Below are positions 45,271 through 58,268 of a stretch of 64,000 nt of DNA, in pieces. The notes under the pieces were generated by a model. That model had not been told where the DNA came from, ran no database searches, and was given only the letters and a program-made list of their open reading frames with translations. A program made the translations under genes and the position numbers. The first letter of the stretch is position 1. The number at the start of each line of letters is the position of its first letter. The DNA is from an uncultured Mycoplasma sp. (GTDB taxonomy: Bacteria > Bacillota_I > Bacilli_A > Mycoplasmatales > Metamycoplasmataceae): assembly GCA_947039505.1 (NCBI GenBank), contig CAMQYZ010000002.1, forward strand, positions 1 through 64,000, given 5' to 3'.

Positions 45271-47705
45271 TATTGGCCACCCGATTTTCTACTTGAAGGT
45301 AATATTCCTGGTTTTGCTTTAGCTTGTACAGAAATAATTTCACGTAGTTTATCATCAAATTCTGATTCAATCAACAAGTATCCATCAAGAGCAGCATTTT
45401 TATATCCAGAATTATTCATAAAACTCAAAGTAATTGGACCAGAGTTTTTTGGATTTTCAAAAAAATCATAACTATTCATCGGTTTAATCATTTCTTCAAT
45501 AAAAGTAGACAAGTCTGTCATTGCACTTTTAACATCAGGATTTATAGTGTTATTAATAGTACTAATTAAATTTTTATAAACATCATCAACAATTTTGGTT
45601 GCATCAATTTCACTTACTGTATCTGATTTTAAAGTATCAACTACATATTTTTTGTTTTCCTCTATCAAAATTTTATTAATAATTTCAGGAGTTGTTATCT
45701 TATTGTATTGTGCAGCTACATCATACAAAATAACTTGATCAGGATTTTCTGCCACATCTATTGTATTTTGAATGTCACTTTGCAACATTTTTAAAGATGG
45801 CTGATCAGCAGGCGCTGCTGTTGTATTTGTTAAATTTTCAATATTATAAACTGTTAATCCCTTTGCATCAACATATAAAAATGTATCTTCTCCAATTTTA
45901 TAAACAGTTCATTTTTTAGGTACTTCATTCACAGGACTAGTAGGTTTATCTGTAAAACCTGCATATGGATCTAAATCTTCAAAAGATGAGTTTAAAAGGT
46001 CATTAAATGTATTGGTAAAATCTTGTGAATTAATAGCATTTATCTTATCCTTTAAATTTTTATTAAATTTAAATAAATCAAAATTAGGTTTGAACTTAAA
46101 AATAATGGTTTCTCCACCAGCTGTAGGATCAGTCGCTTTTTCAGGTAATAATTCTTCAGTTAAAAATTTGGTTAAGTTTGTAATATTTTTTGATACTCCC
46201 GCCGCTATAGCAGGATCCATAAATAAAATTTTATCTAAAAATATATCTATTGGATTAGCATTTTTAACTTTAAATAATCCCTGTTCAGGAGTTGGAGTTA
46301 GCATCGCAGAAATTGCTGCAACATGAAATGATCTTAATTCATTTTCTTCACTTTTAATTAATGTTGCTAATGAAGTCACTTTTGATGATCCCAATTGTGA
46401 ACCTGTAGTTGCCGCCAATTTTGTAGATGGTTCTGGTTCTGGTTCTGGGTCTGGAGCAGCTGTTAAGATAGTATTTAAAATAGTTTTGTCTTTGTCTTGT
46501 CTATTTGATGAAGTATTTGCTCCTAGAAAACCAGAAATGGTATTAAAAGGTATAACTTGCTCCCCTGAATTAGTTCTAGAAACTGTAAATAAATTAGTAA
46601 GCATAGCGGGAGTTATAGTCAATTCTAATTCTGTATTTTCAGCATTTTGAATCAAAGGAATTGAAACACTACTAATATTAGCAGACTTAAAATATTCATT
46701 GTATAAATTAGGTAAACGATTTAGTGGATTTCTTTCATGTAAAACATATGACTTAGTTTGATATACAGCTATTTTTACTTCTGAAGATGGGGTAATAGGA
46801 TTTCTTTGTGATGGAATGGCAATGTTGTCTCCATTTGCATTTAAGAAATTTTTACCTCCAACTAAATCAGGCGAAAACAAACGAGTTCCTGCTGGAATGC
46901 TTTGTTCAACTCCGGCATCATCTTTATAAGTAATATTTTGCTTAGCTTGCAAACTTAAATCTGCTTGTGTTCAAGATGTTATATTAATTTCAGCTGTATT
47001 AAATCTTGCAAAGGCAGCATCTTTCAATTTATTTTTAGTTAAAAAATCAATTGCTTCTTGATCAGTTTCTGAACCACCATATTTTTCAGATTTTAATTCT
47101 TGACTTCATTTCAAAGGTCAATCCAAAGGATAAGATTCTCTCATGGCTTTTTTAGCTTTATTCAATTCTTTTTCTTGTGATTTTCTAACATCATCAAAAG
47201 ATTGAGAAACATCAACACCAAATGATGTTGCTCCAACACTTTCGTTTGTATCTTTATACTTTGTATTATTAACAAAAGCTTCAAATTTTAGAAAAGCTTC
47301 TCTTTCTTCTTTATAAAGTTTTTCAACAATGATATTTTCAATTTTTTCTGCATTTTTATTAATTTTATCTTTGTCTTTATTAATTCCAATAATGTCATCA
47401 ATAGTTGGTCCACCCTCAAAAACTGGTAAATCACCATCATATGGTTTATCGCTTATATACTGCACGCCAGCAACACCTATAGGAACTCCAATACCTATAG
47501 ACAAAAGAGAAACTATTGCTGCACCAAAAATCCATTTTACTCTTTTATCTTTGGGATTTACATCTACATTTCCATATGAAATTGTAGATGTAGTATTAAC
47601 ACCAGATATTTTTTTTGAAAGTGATTTTTTAGGTGCTCTTGGGGCTTTAGGGGCTTTAGGAGGTTTTTGTTTTTTTGGTTTTTTTGGTTTTTGGATTTCT
47701 TCCAT
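45270..47705 (-). CDS. P80-like membrane protein
   Basis: 811 residues. The N-terminus is a cytoplasmic Lys/Pro/Ala-rich stretch (KKPKKQKPPKAPKAPRAPKK), followed by one membrane helix (about residues 57-83, FGAAIVSLLSIGIGVPIGVAG) and a large extracytoplasmic domain with an ESYPLDW segment and an Ala/Pro/Glu-rich patch (PDPEPEPEP). It heads the operon P80-P60-HinT-Cof. The basic tail could be the contact for cytoplasmic HinT (inference). It has an AGAGG site and extended -10 promoter. Confidence 0.78.
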
Positions 47706-47750
47706 AAATTTCCTCTTTGGTATAATACAGCCTTATTTAAATTTATAAAA

Positions 47751-47759
47751 ATTATATCA
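47751..47759 (-). promoter_or_regulatory. Extended -10 promoter of the P80 operon
   Basis: TGATATAAT on the minus strand (TGn plus TATAAT), 46 bases before the P80 start. Confidence 0.65.
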
Positions 47760-47808
47760 TTTTTTAAATTTCCTGATAAAAAATATATTTAATTAACTTA
47801 TTTATTAA

Positions 47809-47814
47809 TATAAT
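47809..47814 (+). promoter_or_regulatory. -10 box of the LicD-like gene
   Basis: TATAAT 11 bases before ATG 47826, giving a leader of about five bases and no Shine-Dalgarno. Confidence 0.45.
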
Positions 47815-47825
47815 ATATCTTAATT

Positions 47826-48545
47826 ATGATTCAAGAAAATAACAATGATTATAAAAATATCTTTACCAAGTTTGTATCTATTTGTGAACGAAATAATTTA
47901 TGATATTCTTTAGCAAATAATAGTTTGCTTAGTGCAATGACAAATACTAATTATTTTGAAAATATTGGTATTTTAGAAGTTTTTGTCACTTATGAAACTT
48001 TTTTATTCATTAAAAACAAGTATCCAGATAATATTATGGACTTTGCTTCCTCCGATTCTTTCTATTTGCCTACTCCTTTTTTTTATGTTAAAAATTTAAA
48101 TAAGTTTATCAAAATTATTATCTTAACTCCTACTAGTGTGGACAAAGTAAACAAAGTTTATAAATTATCAAATAAAGTTAAAAATCAATATTCAAATTTT
48201 TTAACATTTAAAAAAGGATATAACTTATCCACTAAATTGATGTTTAATTTTTTTCGTTTATTTTCTATGTTTTTTTGCCCAATAGAACAAAACAAATTAT
48301 TTGATTCCTTATATCATGAAGATTACAGAGGATTTATAGCAATTAATTCTTTAAATGAATCTAGCGTGAAAAATTGATTTCCTAACATTACTTTCCAAAT
48401 GGAAAATATTGATTTTTTAGGTGTTAATACTAAAATCATTAAAGAATATGACAAACTACTAATAGCTAGATATGGTGAAACATGAAGAAATGGTGTCAAA
48501 ATCAAACATGTTAGTTTTAATTATGAAAAATTGATTATAGAATAA
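47826..48545 (+). CDS. Divergent LicD-like protein
   Basis: 239 residues, cytoplasmic. The N-terminal ERNNLWYSLANNSLLSAM resembles the start of LicD (phosphorylcholine or similar transferase of the nucleotidyltransferase fold), and the C-terminal YDKLLIARYGETWRNG resembles its conserved Y-G-D-x-W end. The metal-binding WDDDID block expected between them is replaced by ENIGILEVFVTYE, so catalytic activity is doubtful. It converges with the ABC ATPase gene, 7 bases apart. Assignment is by motif order only. Confidence 0.5.
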
Positions 48546-48552
48546 TGATGTT

Positions 48553-49428
48553 TTAAATAACTATATTATCTGCATAATTCATAAGACTATCTGAAACAAT
48601 TTTGGATTTCGATAATTTAATTACTCTAGTTGCATATATAACCACTTCTGGATCATGTGAAACCATAATAATTGTTTTACCTAATTCTTGATTGATTTTT
48701 CTCAATAGATCCATCACAATAATTCCTGTTTTTTTATCAAGAGCACCTGTTGGTTCATCAGCAAAAATAATTTCACTACTTTTAGCAAGAGCTCTTAAGA
48801 TAGAAATTCTTTGTTGTTGTCCCCCCGACATTTGAGAAGGATATTTATGGATAACATCTAGTAAATCAAAATCTTCAAACATTTTATGAATATCTGGTTT
48901 TTTGGTTTTATCTTTTTGTAAATATGAGCCTGTTTCAACATTATCATAACCACTTAAGTTGGTTAATAAATTATAGCTTTGGAAAATGAAAGATAAATTT
49001 TCTCTTCTAAATGTTGTTAACTCGGTATTGGATAAATATGGTAAATTTTTATCACAAACAATAAGATTTCCTGTAGTTGGACGATCCAATCCAGAAATTA
49101 AATTTAACAATGTTGTTTTACCTGAACCTGATTTACCAAACAAAACTACAAATTCGCCTTTTTTAATAGATAAATTTAAATTTGTTAAGACTTGTGTGGA
49201 ATTACCACCAGAAATATAATATTTATTTAAATCATAAATATCAATTATATTGCCTTCTTGATTTACTAAATCTTTATCAGGATCTTTTTTACCCCTTCTT
49301 TTTCTATTATTAGCTTTTTTAATTTCTTGTTTGGTTTTAAAATCAATTTTAATAATATTAGAATCAAATAATCTCAAATCCAGTTCTGCTGTTTTTTTTA
49401 AAAATATTTCTAAAACTTTATTTTTCAT
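48553..49428 (-). CDS. MacB/LolD-type ABC transporter ATP-binding protein
   Basis: 291 residues. Walker A GKSGSGKTT (about 94-102), Q-loop FIFQSYNLL, signature MSGGQQQR, Walker B IIFADEPTGALD and switch VSHD. The first 60 residues are a charged extension (KKANNRKRRGKKDPDKD) absent from most LolD/FtsE proteins. The start follows the permease stop by one base, so the two form one unit. Such pairs act as mechanotransmission machines or lipoprotein movers rather than true pumps. Confidence 0.94.
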   Translation of the reverse strand: MKNKVLEIFLKKTAELDLRLFDSNIIKIDFKTKQEIKKANNRKRRGKKDPDKDLVNQEGNIIDIYDLNKYYISGGNSTQVLTNLNLSIKKGEFVVLFGKSGSGKTTLLNLISGLDRPTTGNLIVCDKNLPYLSNTELTTFRRENLSFIFQSYNLLTNLSGYDNVETGSYLQKDKTKKPDIHKMFEDFDLLDVIHKYPSQMSGGQQQRISILRALAKSSEIIFADEPTGALDKKTGIIVMDLLRKINQELGKTIIMVSHDPEVVIYATRVIKLSKSKIVSDSLMNYADNIVI

Positions 49429-49429
49429 T

Positions 49430-52400
49430 TTACTCTCCCTTCAGTAACATAATTGGTTTAATTCTATTTAAATTTAATCATGATATCAATGATGTAGCTG
49501 AAAATATGAGAGCAACTATCAGTGATGAGAACAACACATCGGTTGCTCCTAGCGATATAGACAGTGAAATTAATACTGTTGAATTAACGACACTACTAAA
49601 CATTGTTATCAACCCTATAGTCAGTGGTATTGATAGAATAATAGATAATAAAATAATTGGAATATAAAGTGAGAAAAAGAGTTTCATTTTTTCAATATTA
49701 CTATAACCTAAAATTGAGAATATGGCAACATTTCTTTCGTTTTCACTAATAATCAAAGTAGAAATCATAATTAAAATTGTTACTGATATTAATAACGATA
49801 ATACAATAACCATTGTGTTAACTGAATTAATTGCATTTGTTGTATTGGAAATAAATCCTGATTCAATATTTTTAGATTGAATATCTTTAAAACTTGGTCC
49901 TACAACATTATTGCTATTATATATTTCAGAAAATTTCTCTAATGCATTATTCACAATAGTTTCCATTCCTGGGTTAATCATGTCAGGTAAAGAAACACTA
50001 TTGTTTCCTAATAAAAATATTTCAATTAAAGATGATTCTTCAGAGTGTGAGAAATTAGGGTTAATAATTCTTAATGTTTTTGCAAATACAGAGTTATTAA
50101 CAATACTTGTACCACTTCCTTGAATTTTATAAAATAATTCTTTAAATATATTGGTGTTTTTTTCTTGTTGCTCACTAGATAAATTAGTTGATATTAAATC
50201 AATTTTATTGTTGGCTGATCAATAACCATTTTCAGAATACAATCCTAGAGATTCAGTGGCCTGTACAGGATTTTCATCGGTTGATAAAATTCCATTAAAT
50301 GGTATTTCATTATCAATAGATAATTGTGGGTCATCTAGATAGGTAATGGCATTAATCACTTTTTGAGTAGTGGTTCATTCTTCATTAATAAAGGTTTCAT
50401 TAATACCAATAACTTCAGCTGTTCAAGTTGTTTTTTTTGGTGAACCTATATTGAGTGTTTTTTTGATATTTTCAGTAAATCTGTTGGTTGTATTGATAAC
50501 AGTTAATTCTAATTGTGAACCTATATTTAAATTTCTTTTATCTTTAACAACATGATTAATAATAATAGGGATTACTTCTTTAGAATTATCTCATCTATTA
50601 TTGGCAATTTCTAACAAATTATTTCCGTGATTATCTAATATTTGGACTTGTTTTGAATTTGGATCAAAACCATTAATTGTCGGCATATGACTTTGATCAT
50701 TTTGATTTACAGTAGTTGCATATGAAAATTTTTCATTAGTTGTTTCATCAAACATTACACTACCAAAAGTTAAGAAGAAATCTTTTACAAATTCAGGTGC
50801 ATTTTCATTTTCTGGACTAGTACTATCATAATTTAGTGATTTGTCATACGCACTTACTAAAAACTCTCTATATTTTTCTCTAATTCCTGATCGAGCAAGG
50901 GGTTGATGTAATTGATTCCCAGTAATCACAATATCTTCATAATAATATTCTCCCGTTGTATCATTAATATTTCTATAAACAAATTTTGAATCTTCAGGTT
51001 TTTCTAAATTAATTAAATATTTAAAGTAAGGAGCTTTATTAATCAAGTCATCTGCTAATTTATATTCATCACTTTGACCATAATTAGTTAATCCTTGGGT
51101 TCACTCTAATCATTTAGCAGCATATTGCGATGTTTCCACAACACTTACTCTTTGTGAGTCAGGCATAGAGTTAAACAATGAATCTCAAACATTAGTTTCT
51201 ACACCTCCACTATTAAAAAATAAATCAAATGAGGACTTGGTAATAATATGTTTATCGTGAATAGAGGGGGTTCCATTAGGGTTGAAGCCATCAGCATAAA
51301 CGGGATTAATAACATCATTGGGTCCAGGAGCAAAATAATTTGATAAATAAGTTGATCCTTCGTTTGGATTCCCTATAGGTACATACAACAAATTTCCCAC
51401 ACTTTGTTTGTCAAAAGTTGTAATTGCACCACCTTCTAGTGTCGGAGTAATTAATTCTATTTTAAAATCATATTTTCTATTTTTATATGTTTTATTTACT
51501 GCATTACCAAATGCATTTTGTGATGCTAGAGAAAAACTCATAATAGTAACCGTTAATAACAATGATACTAACAATGATATTAATTTTCAAATAGAATTTA
51601 AAGATAATGATAACGTAAATTTAGATTTAATATTTTTTGAATGAAATTTTCCCTTAATAACTTCTGCTGTTTTTGAATTATTTAATTGGAATGAACCATC
51701 CATTAATTTAACCGGTTTTACTTTTAATAAAAATAGTGTCGTAATTATTGTTAATAAAACCAAACCAATTAAAGGTACTAGCACAGTAATAATTAAGGAC
51801 AAAACGTTGAATGCACTAGGACCTATGGGGAGCGTTCAATATATAGAAAAAATATTCATAACAGGGATTTGTAAGAAATATCCAACAATATAACCTAAGG
51901 TTGCTCCAAAGAAAGCGACAATCAAAGCAAAGAGACAAATGGATGCAGCTATTTGAATTGATCTATATCCTTGTGCTTTTAAAATACCCAATACCTTAGA
52001 TCTAGATGATACATATCTTTTTATTACAAAAATAGTGATAATACCAATTAAGAATATTAAAATACTTGAAATCAATAAATTAATGTTGTTAATTGTTGAT
52101 ATCAAAGTTTCAATTGTTTGCACTCTCAATGATATTTCTGGTTTTAATGGATTAGTTTCGTTGTATAAATAGGCTTTTTTAAATAAAGCGTTGTTTTTTT
52201 CTTCTGTTGTTAAATTGTTATAATTATTTAAACCAGTAGTACTAACATAAATATATTCGTTTATTTTATTTTGTAAAATTGTTGGTGTAGTATCGTTTGG
52301 AGCAACAACTAAAAAATATTTATTAATAACTGCATTGGCATTTGATTCTTTAACTCTATCAAATCCTGATTGATTAACATAAACTAAAGCTTGAGTTTCT

Positions 52401-55400
52401 GTATTAACTTGAATATTATTTAAATCTGTAACTGGATATAAATAATCGACTGTTGCATCTTCTCCAATAATTAAAAATTCTAATCCATTAACATTAATTT
52501 TATATTTATCTAGTGTATTTTCTATTAAGTTTTGCATTTCTAAAGAATCTTTAGGAGCGTTCTCTAAGGTCATTGGATAAATTTCTTTTTTGTTATTTTT
52601 CAAGTATGCTGAACTTACTTTTGCTAAGTAAGAACCAACATCAGATATAACTATTTTATAATCATCTGTAGTCACTTCTGTAAAAGAATCGACAGCAGCT
52701 AAAAGAGCATCCGATAAATTTACACCAAAAATATCAGGATTAATTGCTAACATTTCTGATAAATATTCTAAATAATCTAAATCTAAAGATAAAGTTATTG
52801 GACTATTCTCATAAATTGGTTCATCAATATAAACGCCTTCACCTATAAAAGAATTCACAATACCTTCAAAACCTTCATAATTAATAGCTGGTGCATCTGT
52901 TAAGTTTTCAGAATTAAAGTTATATAGCTTTTCTTTAATAACATAAGCTAAATTTCCCAAACTACTTGTATCTATAGCGTTTTGATTAACTGTAAATCAC
53001 ATCAAAACAGGGGCATTCAATACAGCGCTAAATGGACTCATAATAACACTTGATATTCCTAAATTTTCTAAAACATAATTAAAACCACCAGACAAAGTTT
53101 TTAATGTTCTTTGCCCTAGGGTTAGCATGATTTGAGATTTCTCTTTATCATTTTTAGGTAAAAATAAATTGATAAAATCTTTTGTGACCAAGTCTGCTTT
53201 AGTTGGAGCACTTGAACTTGTTGTACCTTCTATTGAAATGATTGAAGATAACCCAGAAACTAATGAAATAGTATTATTATTAATTTTTAATTTTCCTTGA
53301 ATTTCATCATAATCAAAATAATAATTAATCGCTTCTTTAGTTATTCCATTTGACATTAATTCTCCTGGAGTATATTGAGTAAACTTCATTGCTGTAGCTT
53401 TAACATTTGAAAAACCATCTAAAATTTTAAAATTTAATAATAAATTAGGATTGAATGATTCTGTTGTGGAATTCAAAATTTTACCAATAAAAGAATTTTT
53501 ATTTAAGACATTATTAACTAGATTAATTATTTGAGATGCAACACTATTTGTGGTAGCACCACTTGATTGTAGATTAATTTCTGCAAACTTCATTCAAAAT
53601 GAATAGAAATTTAATATTTCCACAGTCATATCTTTTGCTTGCAAAGGGTTTTTATCATTATAAAATTCATTATAAACTTGTGTAGATATAATATCATAAA
53701 TTGGGTTTTTACTTGCCGGCTTAACGTTTGGATTAATCATATTAATGAATTTATCAGCTAAAGAACTAGGAAGGGTTGGGTTAGCAATATTACCACCCAA
53801 AGCACCACCCGTTGTAGGTGATGCCATATTGGGATCAAAATTAACAAATTCTGTTTGTTGCATAAACTCTAAATAAACATCTACTCTTTTTTTGATGTCA
53901 TAATTAGCAATGCTAATATCTCCTGCAAAATTAAAAATATAATTTGTTAAATATTTTCCCATAGTTGATTCTGGATCTACAAAATAATTGGGATCATTAA
54001 GGGAAATCGATAATTCTTTTAAAGATGTTTCTAAATCTTGTAGTTCTGGTGTCGGCGATTTTAAAAGTGATTGCAAGTCTCTAATGTCCAGTTTGTTGGG
54101 ATCGGATTCTGGTTGATAAACACCAACTACACCACCTACTAATTCTGTTTTAGAAGATATGTTTAATAATTCAATCATTGCATTATGTAAGGCATCATCA
54201 TTATCATTATTGTGTCCCAAAGAATTTAACAAAGAAGCGGCCATTCCAGAAACTGAAATAGAATTAATAATATATTTTTGTGTTTGTTGTTCATGATCTA
54301 CATAATAAGTTCGAATGACTGAGTTATTTTTAATATTTGTTGCCATGGCATCAAGATTAATTAAATCAATAATTTTGTTTAGTCCAATATTCATATTTAC
54401 AAAATCATTATTAGGATCTGGATTAACAGCTCCCAAATTACCATTTAATTGATCAAGAATAGGTCCAAATAAAGCTGCAGAATCTGCATCCAAAACATTA
54501 TCTTTTAAATATTTAATAATTTTTGAAAAATTCAACTGTGTAATTATTTGTTTTAACCCCGCCTTAAATCCTACATTAGGATTGCTAGGATTATCTACAA
54601 AAATATTATTTAGCAAAATAGGTAAAATGTCTCCTGTACCAATTGTTTCTATAACATTATTAGTATTTGGTGAATTATCATAAAAATTCATTCATATTTG
54701 GCTAATTGTAGCATCTATATCGATTGACGCAATAATTTTACGCAATCCTATCAACATTTCTCTAGGATCATTTACATAATTTAAGAGCGATGCAATATCA
54801 AATTCATTACCAAACATTGCTTGAAAAATTTTATTAATATTTTCAATTTGTTTGTTTATATACAGTGGATCTGGGTTAGATATTATAACATTTAATATTT
54901 CATCTAAAAAACTATTTCAATACAATTCTTCATTATATTTAGCTCCCTCATAAAAGATTCCAAATATTATTTTTTGTAATTTTCTAGATTGAATTTGAGA
55001 AGGAAATGTTAATACATCAGCAAATCCATTCTTAGACATTGATGTTGTTGCAGCTTCTAAAATGATTTTTAAGTTTTTAGGTGAAATTAATGGTTCTAAA
55101 ATACTGGTTAATGAATTAATAAGGTTATCTCTAAAAACATTAAAATTATTTGATTCTTGTCAATTATTAATAATGTCAGAACCAGGAATTACAAGTTTAA
55201 ACGGGATAGAGTATTTATTTTCATAATTAGGATTTTGTTTAGCTCAACCATTGGGTCCAACTATCACCCTAGGTTCTCCTGTAGATTTTGTGGTCGCAAA
55301 ATTTAAATCTTTATCTTCAATAAATTTGGCCATTGACTCAGAACTACCATCAAATTCACTATTACTCATATTTTTAGAAAATCAAGTTTTTTTACCGCCC

Positions 55401-57517
55401 ATATTTTTTTCTTCTAAAATATAATATCTACCTACATCATCATTCATAGTAGGGGCTTGCTTTGTTATTCCATAAATTTGGCCATTAGCATTTTGCATTC
55501 TAATTATTTTGGCATTTGACATTTTTATTCACTTGCTAGAGTCAATTTGTTCTTTAACAAAAGGAATATATGAATAATTTTCAAAAGTAATAATAGGATC
55601 AATATAATTTTTATCAACCGACATTCCACTAAAAATTAAATCAGTAATTTTGAAAATATATGATTCAGGAACTTTTGTTGACATTATGTCATCTTTTGAG
55701 CTAAGTTCAAATAACAAAGACTTTTCTTTGCTTTCGTTATAAAGTTTACCAACATTTTGTTCAACCAAAATATTGTTATTTAATTTAATTTCTTGATTTT
55801 CATTACCACCATTTATAAAATGAAATGTGTGAGCAATATTATCTAAAAATCCTGAAACAGTGATGTTTTCTCTAAGTCCGATATTGTCAATATCTCCCAC
55901 AAGTCTTAATATTTCATTATATAAATTTTGCTGTGCAATAGCTTTGGCACCATCATCTATTTGTTTAATTCTATTGTTTTTAGAATTAGCATCATTAAGT
56001 ATTTTTTGTATTTTAATTGATGTATCTCCATTTAAGTCTTTTAAAACAAGATTAACATCTTCATTTGATATGAATTTAGATTCTCTTTCTATTCATAAAA
56101 TTGAACCTGTATTCAAAGTATTGTTTGAAGGTGCTCTTGGTCCATTTATTTTGGCACCATTTTTAGGTTTTAATTTTCTATTCAAATCTTTTGATGTAAT
56201 GGATTCAGAAAGACGTATTGTTTCTTTTGGATCAATAACTGTAATACCATCTTGTTCAACAATTTCAATAATTTGTGTCTTTTTTCAATAAGATGTTTGT
56301 GAGTAATATTCTTGTTCTTTCTTTGTCAAACTTAACATATAATCTTTATAGTTTTTGGTTCATAATTTGTTGTTTTCTGCTTGACTATTTAAAAAATCAT
56401 AATTAATTTTACTGTGGTATCTTACATATTCATAACTTGTTCTTTCTTTCACAATTCAAGCTTTAGGTATAACAAAATTACTTTGAATAACAAAGAATAA
56501 TTTACTATTTGGTTGAACTATGTCATTTATAATTGTATTATTATAATTAATTGAAAAACCACCCGGTTTAATGGTTTTATTTAAGGATTGTGAAAGCCTT
56601 CATTTTTTATTATTTGTAGGAGCAACAATATCAAACAATCCTTGTTGTCCTAATGATTTATTAACAGAATAAATAGATCCACGACTTTCACCGGGACTTT
56701 TAGTAAAACCAAGTAATTTAGCAACTTGATCAGGGGTAATAGTAATTAATTTTCCTTGTTTTTCTCATGATTGCTTTAATGATTGTGAAATTGTTGCCTC
56801 GTGAGAATCTGCATTGATATATATGCTTTTAACATTAGTAATTCTATCATCTGTAGATGAAAAAAAGCCATCAACACCTGGAACAACCATTACCAAATCT
56901 CCCAATGTAATATTTGAATCTCCTGATTTGAAAACTGTTATCTTATCAGTCGAATTTAATCTATAATTAACATCTACACTTATTCCAGGTAATTCATATT
57001 CTTTGAGTGGTGTTGGTGGAAAACGTCTTGATTCTACAACTCCCGTTTCAGAATTAACAAAATTTGAAATATTATTTACTTGTAAAAAACGATATAAATC
57101 TTTTACTTTTAAGTAATTATTGTTAGTTTCTGATCCTACAAAATTTAGTTTTGAAATTTGAATATAACCCTCTTTTGTTAAGGGGTTAATAACAACATCT
57201 GATTGTGGAAATCTAATGGTGTTTTGTGTATTAATTGTTGCTTCATCCGATACATATTCGGTTCTTTCTGGAATTAAGCCATCAGGAATATATGTTTTTG
57301 AAGGTTTTTCTCCTGTGGCTTCAATTTCTGTATCTACTGTTAAATCATGAATTTTTGAAACTTTTTTATAATCATCAAATTGAGAAGTGTAATTTGCTTT
57401 AACATCACTCAAAAGAGTGAATACACCAGAAGAAAGGAAGATTAAAACTGTCAATCCTAAAATTAAACTTTTTGTTTTAGAGAATGATTTTCAAATTTCT
57501 TTGAACAATTTTTTCAT
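49430..57517 (-). CDS. Giant FtsX/MacB-type ABC transporter permease
   Basis: One open frame of 2,695 residues with UGA as Trp. I read the least obvious segments (54.7-55.5 and 55.9-56.8 kb) and found no TAA/TAG. N-terminal membrane helix at about 17-37 (SLILGLTVLIFLSSGVFTLL), then about 1,750 extracytoplasmic residues. Next come FtsX domain 1 (about 1795-1975; ISSILIFLIGIITIFVIKR, KVLGILKAQGY), a second external domain (about 2010-2550), and FtsX domain 2 (about 2555-2690; NVAIFSILGYSNIEKMK). The layout is MacB/LolE-like but several times larger. AAGGAA precedes the ATG. Confidence 0.88.
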
Positions 57518-57554
57518 TTTTTTCCTTCTGTAAAATCAAATATAATACAAAGCA

Positions 57555-57563
57555 ATTGTATCA
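57555..57563 (-). promoter_or_regulatory. Putative extended -10 promoter of the FtsX permease
   Basis: TGATACAAT on the minus strand, 38 bases before the permease ATG. A TATAAT lies further upstream at 57571-57576 and could be an alternative. Confidence 0.4.
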
Positions 57564-57581
57564 CATATAGATTATATAAGG

Positions 57582-58268
57582 TTATTTTGTGGAAATTAAC
57601 AATCAAGATCGGGGATACTTTTTGGGTGTTTCTTTATGCTTAATATACTCCAATAAATAATGTGTTTGCACTTCATCATTCTTAGTTTCAACATTTATAA
57701 TTTGAATGTTTGTATGCAAAGATAGTTCTCCTATAATTCATTGGGCTTCTTGAAGTTCATCATATATTTTTGGACCCTTTAAAAACGAATATTTACAATT
57801 TAAAGCTCCTACCTTTGAGGAAATTTCAATTAAATTTTTTAATGAAGTAACGGCCCTAGCAGTAATAAGGTTGAAAATACCTTCTTCTTGAACATCTTCA
57901 ATTCTTTGGATTATAAATGTCACATTTAAAGATAAAACATTTTGAACTTTTTTCAAAAAATCAACCCTTTTTATACTGGGTTCAGAAATAAATAATTGAA
58001 AATCTCTTTTAAATATTAAATAAGGTATAGAAGGAAATCCAACCCCCGATCCTATATCTAACATTTTTTTATCTTGAGTATCTTCAAAAGCAGCCATCAT
58101 CAAAACTATTGATTGATATATACCTTCTCTTCAAAGGTCATCTCCACTAAAACCCGTTAAATTCAACGATTTGTTGGTGGTTTCAATCATTTCAACATAT
58201 TTAATTAAATCTTCAAAAACTTGTTGATTTTTACCTATCAATTCAAAAGTTTTATCTTTAAAGGTCAT
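57582..58268 (-). CDS. rsmG: 16S rRNA (guanine-N7) methyltransferase RsmG
   Basis: Methylates G527 of 16S rRNA with S-adenosylmethionine. 228 residues with KKMLDIGSGVGFPSIPY (SAM motif I, the LDIGSGxGxPG form), EPSIKRVDFLKK, and ARAVTSLKNLI (the RA-x-A/V motif). Starts 11 bases inside the end of prs. C-terminal residues after UGA 57736-57738 end in a basic segment. Confidence 0.93.

Noticed and set aside
49430-57517. A broken or multi-gene region in place of one giant permease
   Set aside because: Frame is constant from 57517 to 49430, interrupted only by UGA; segments read in full contain no TAA or TAG and the two FtsX domains are in the expected order.
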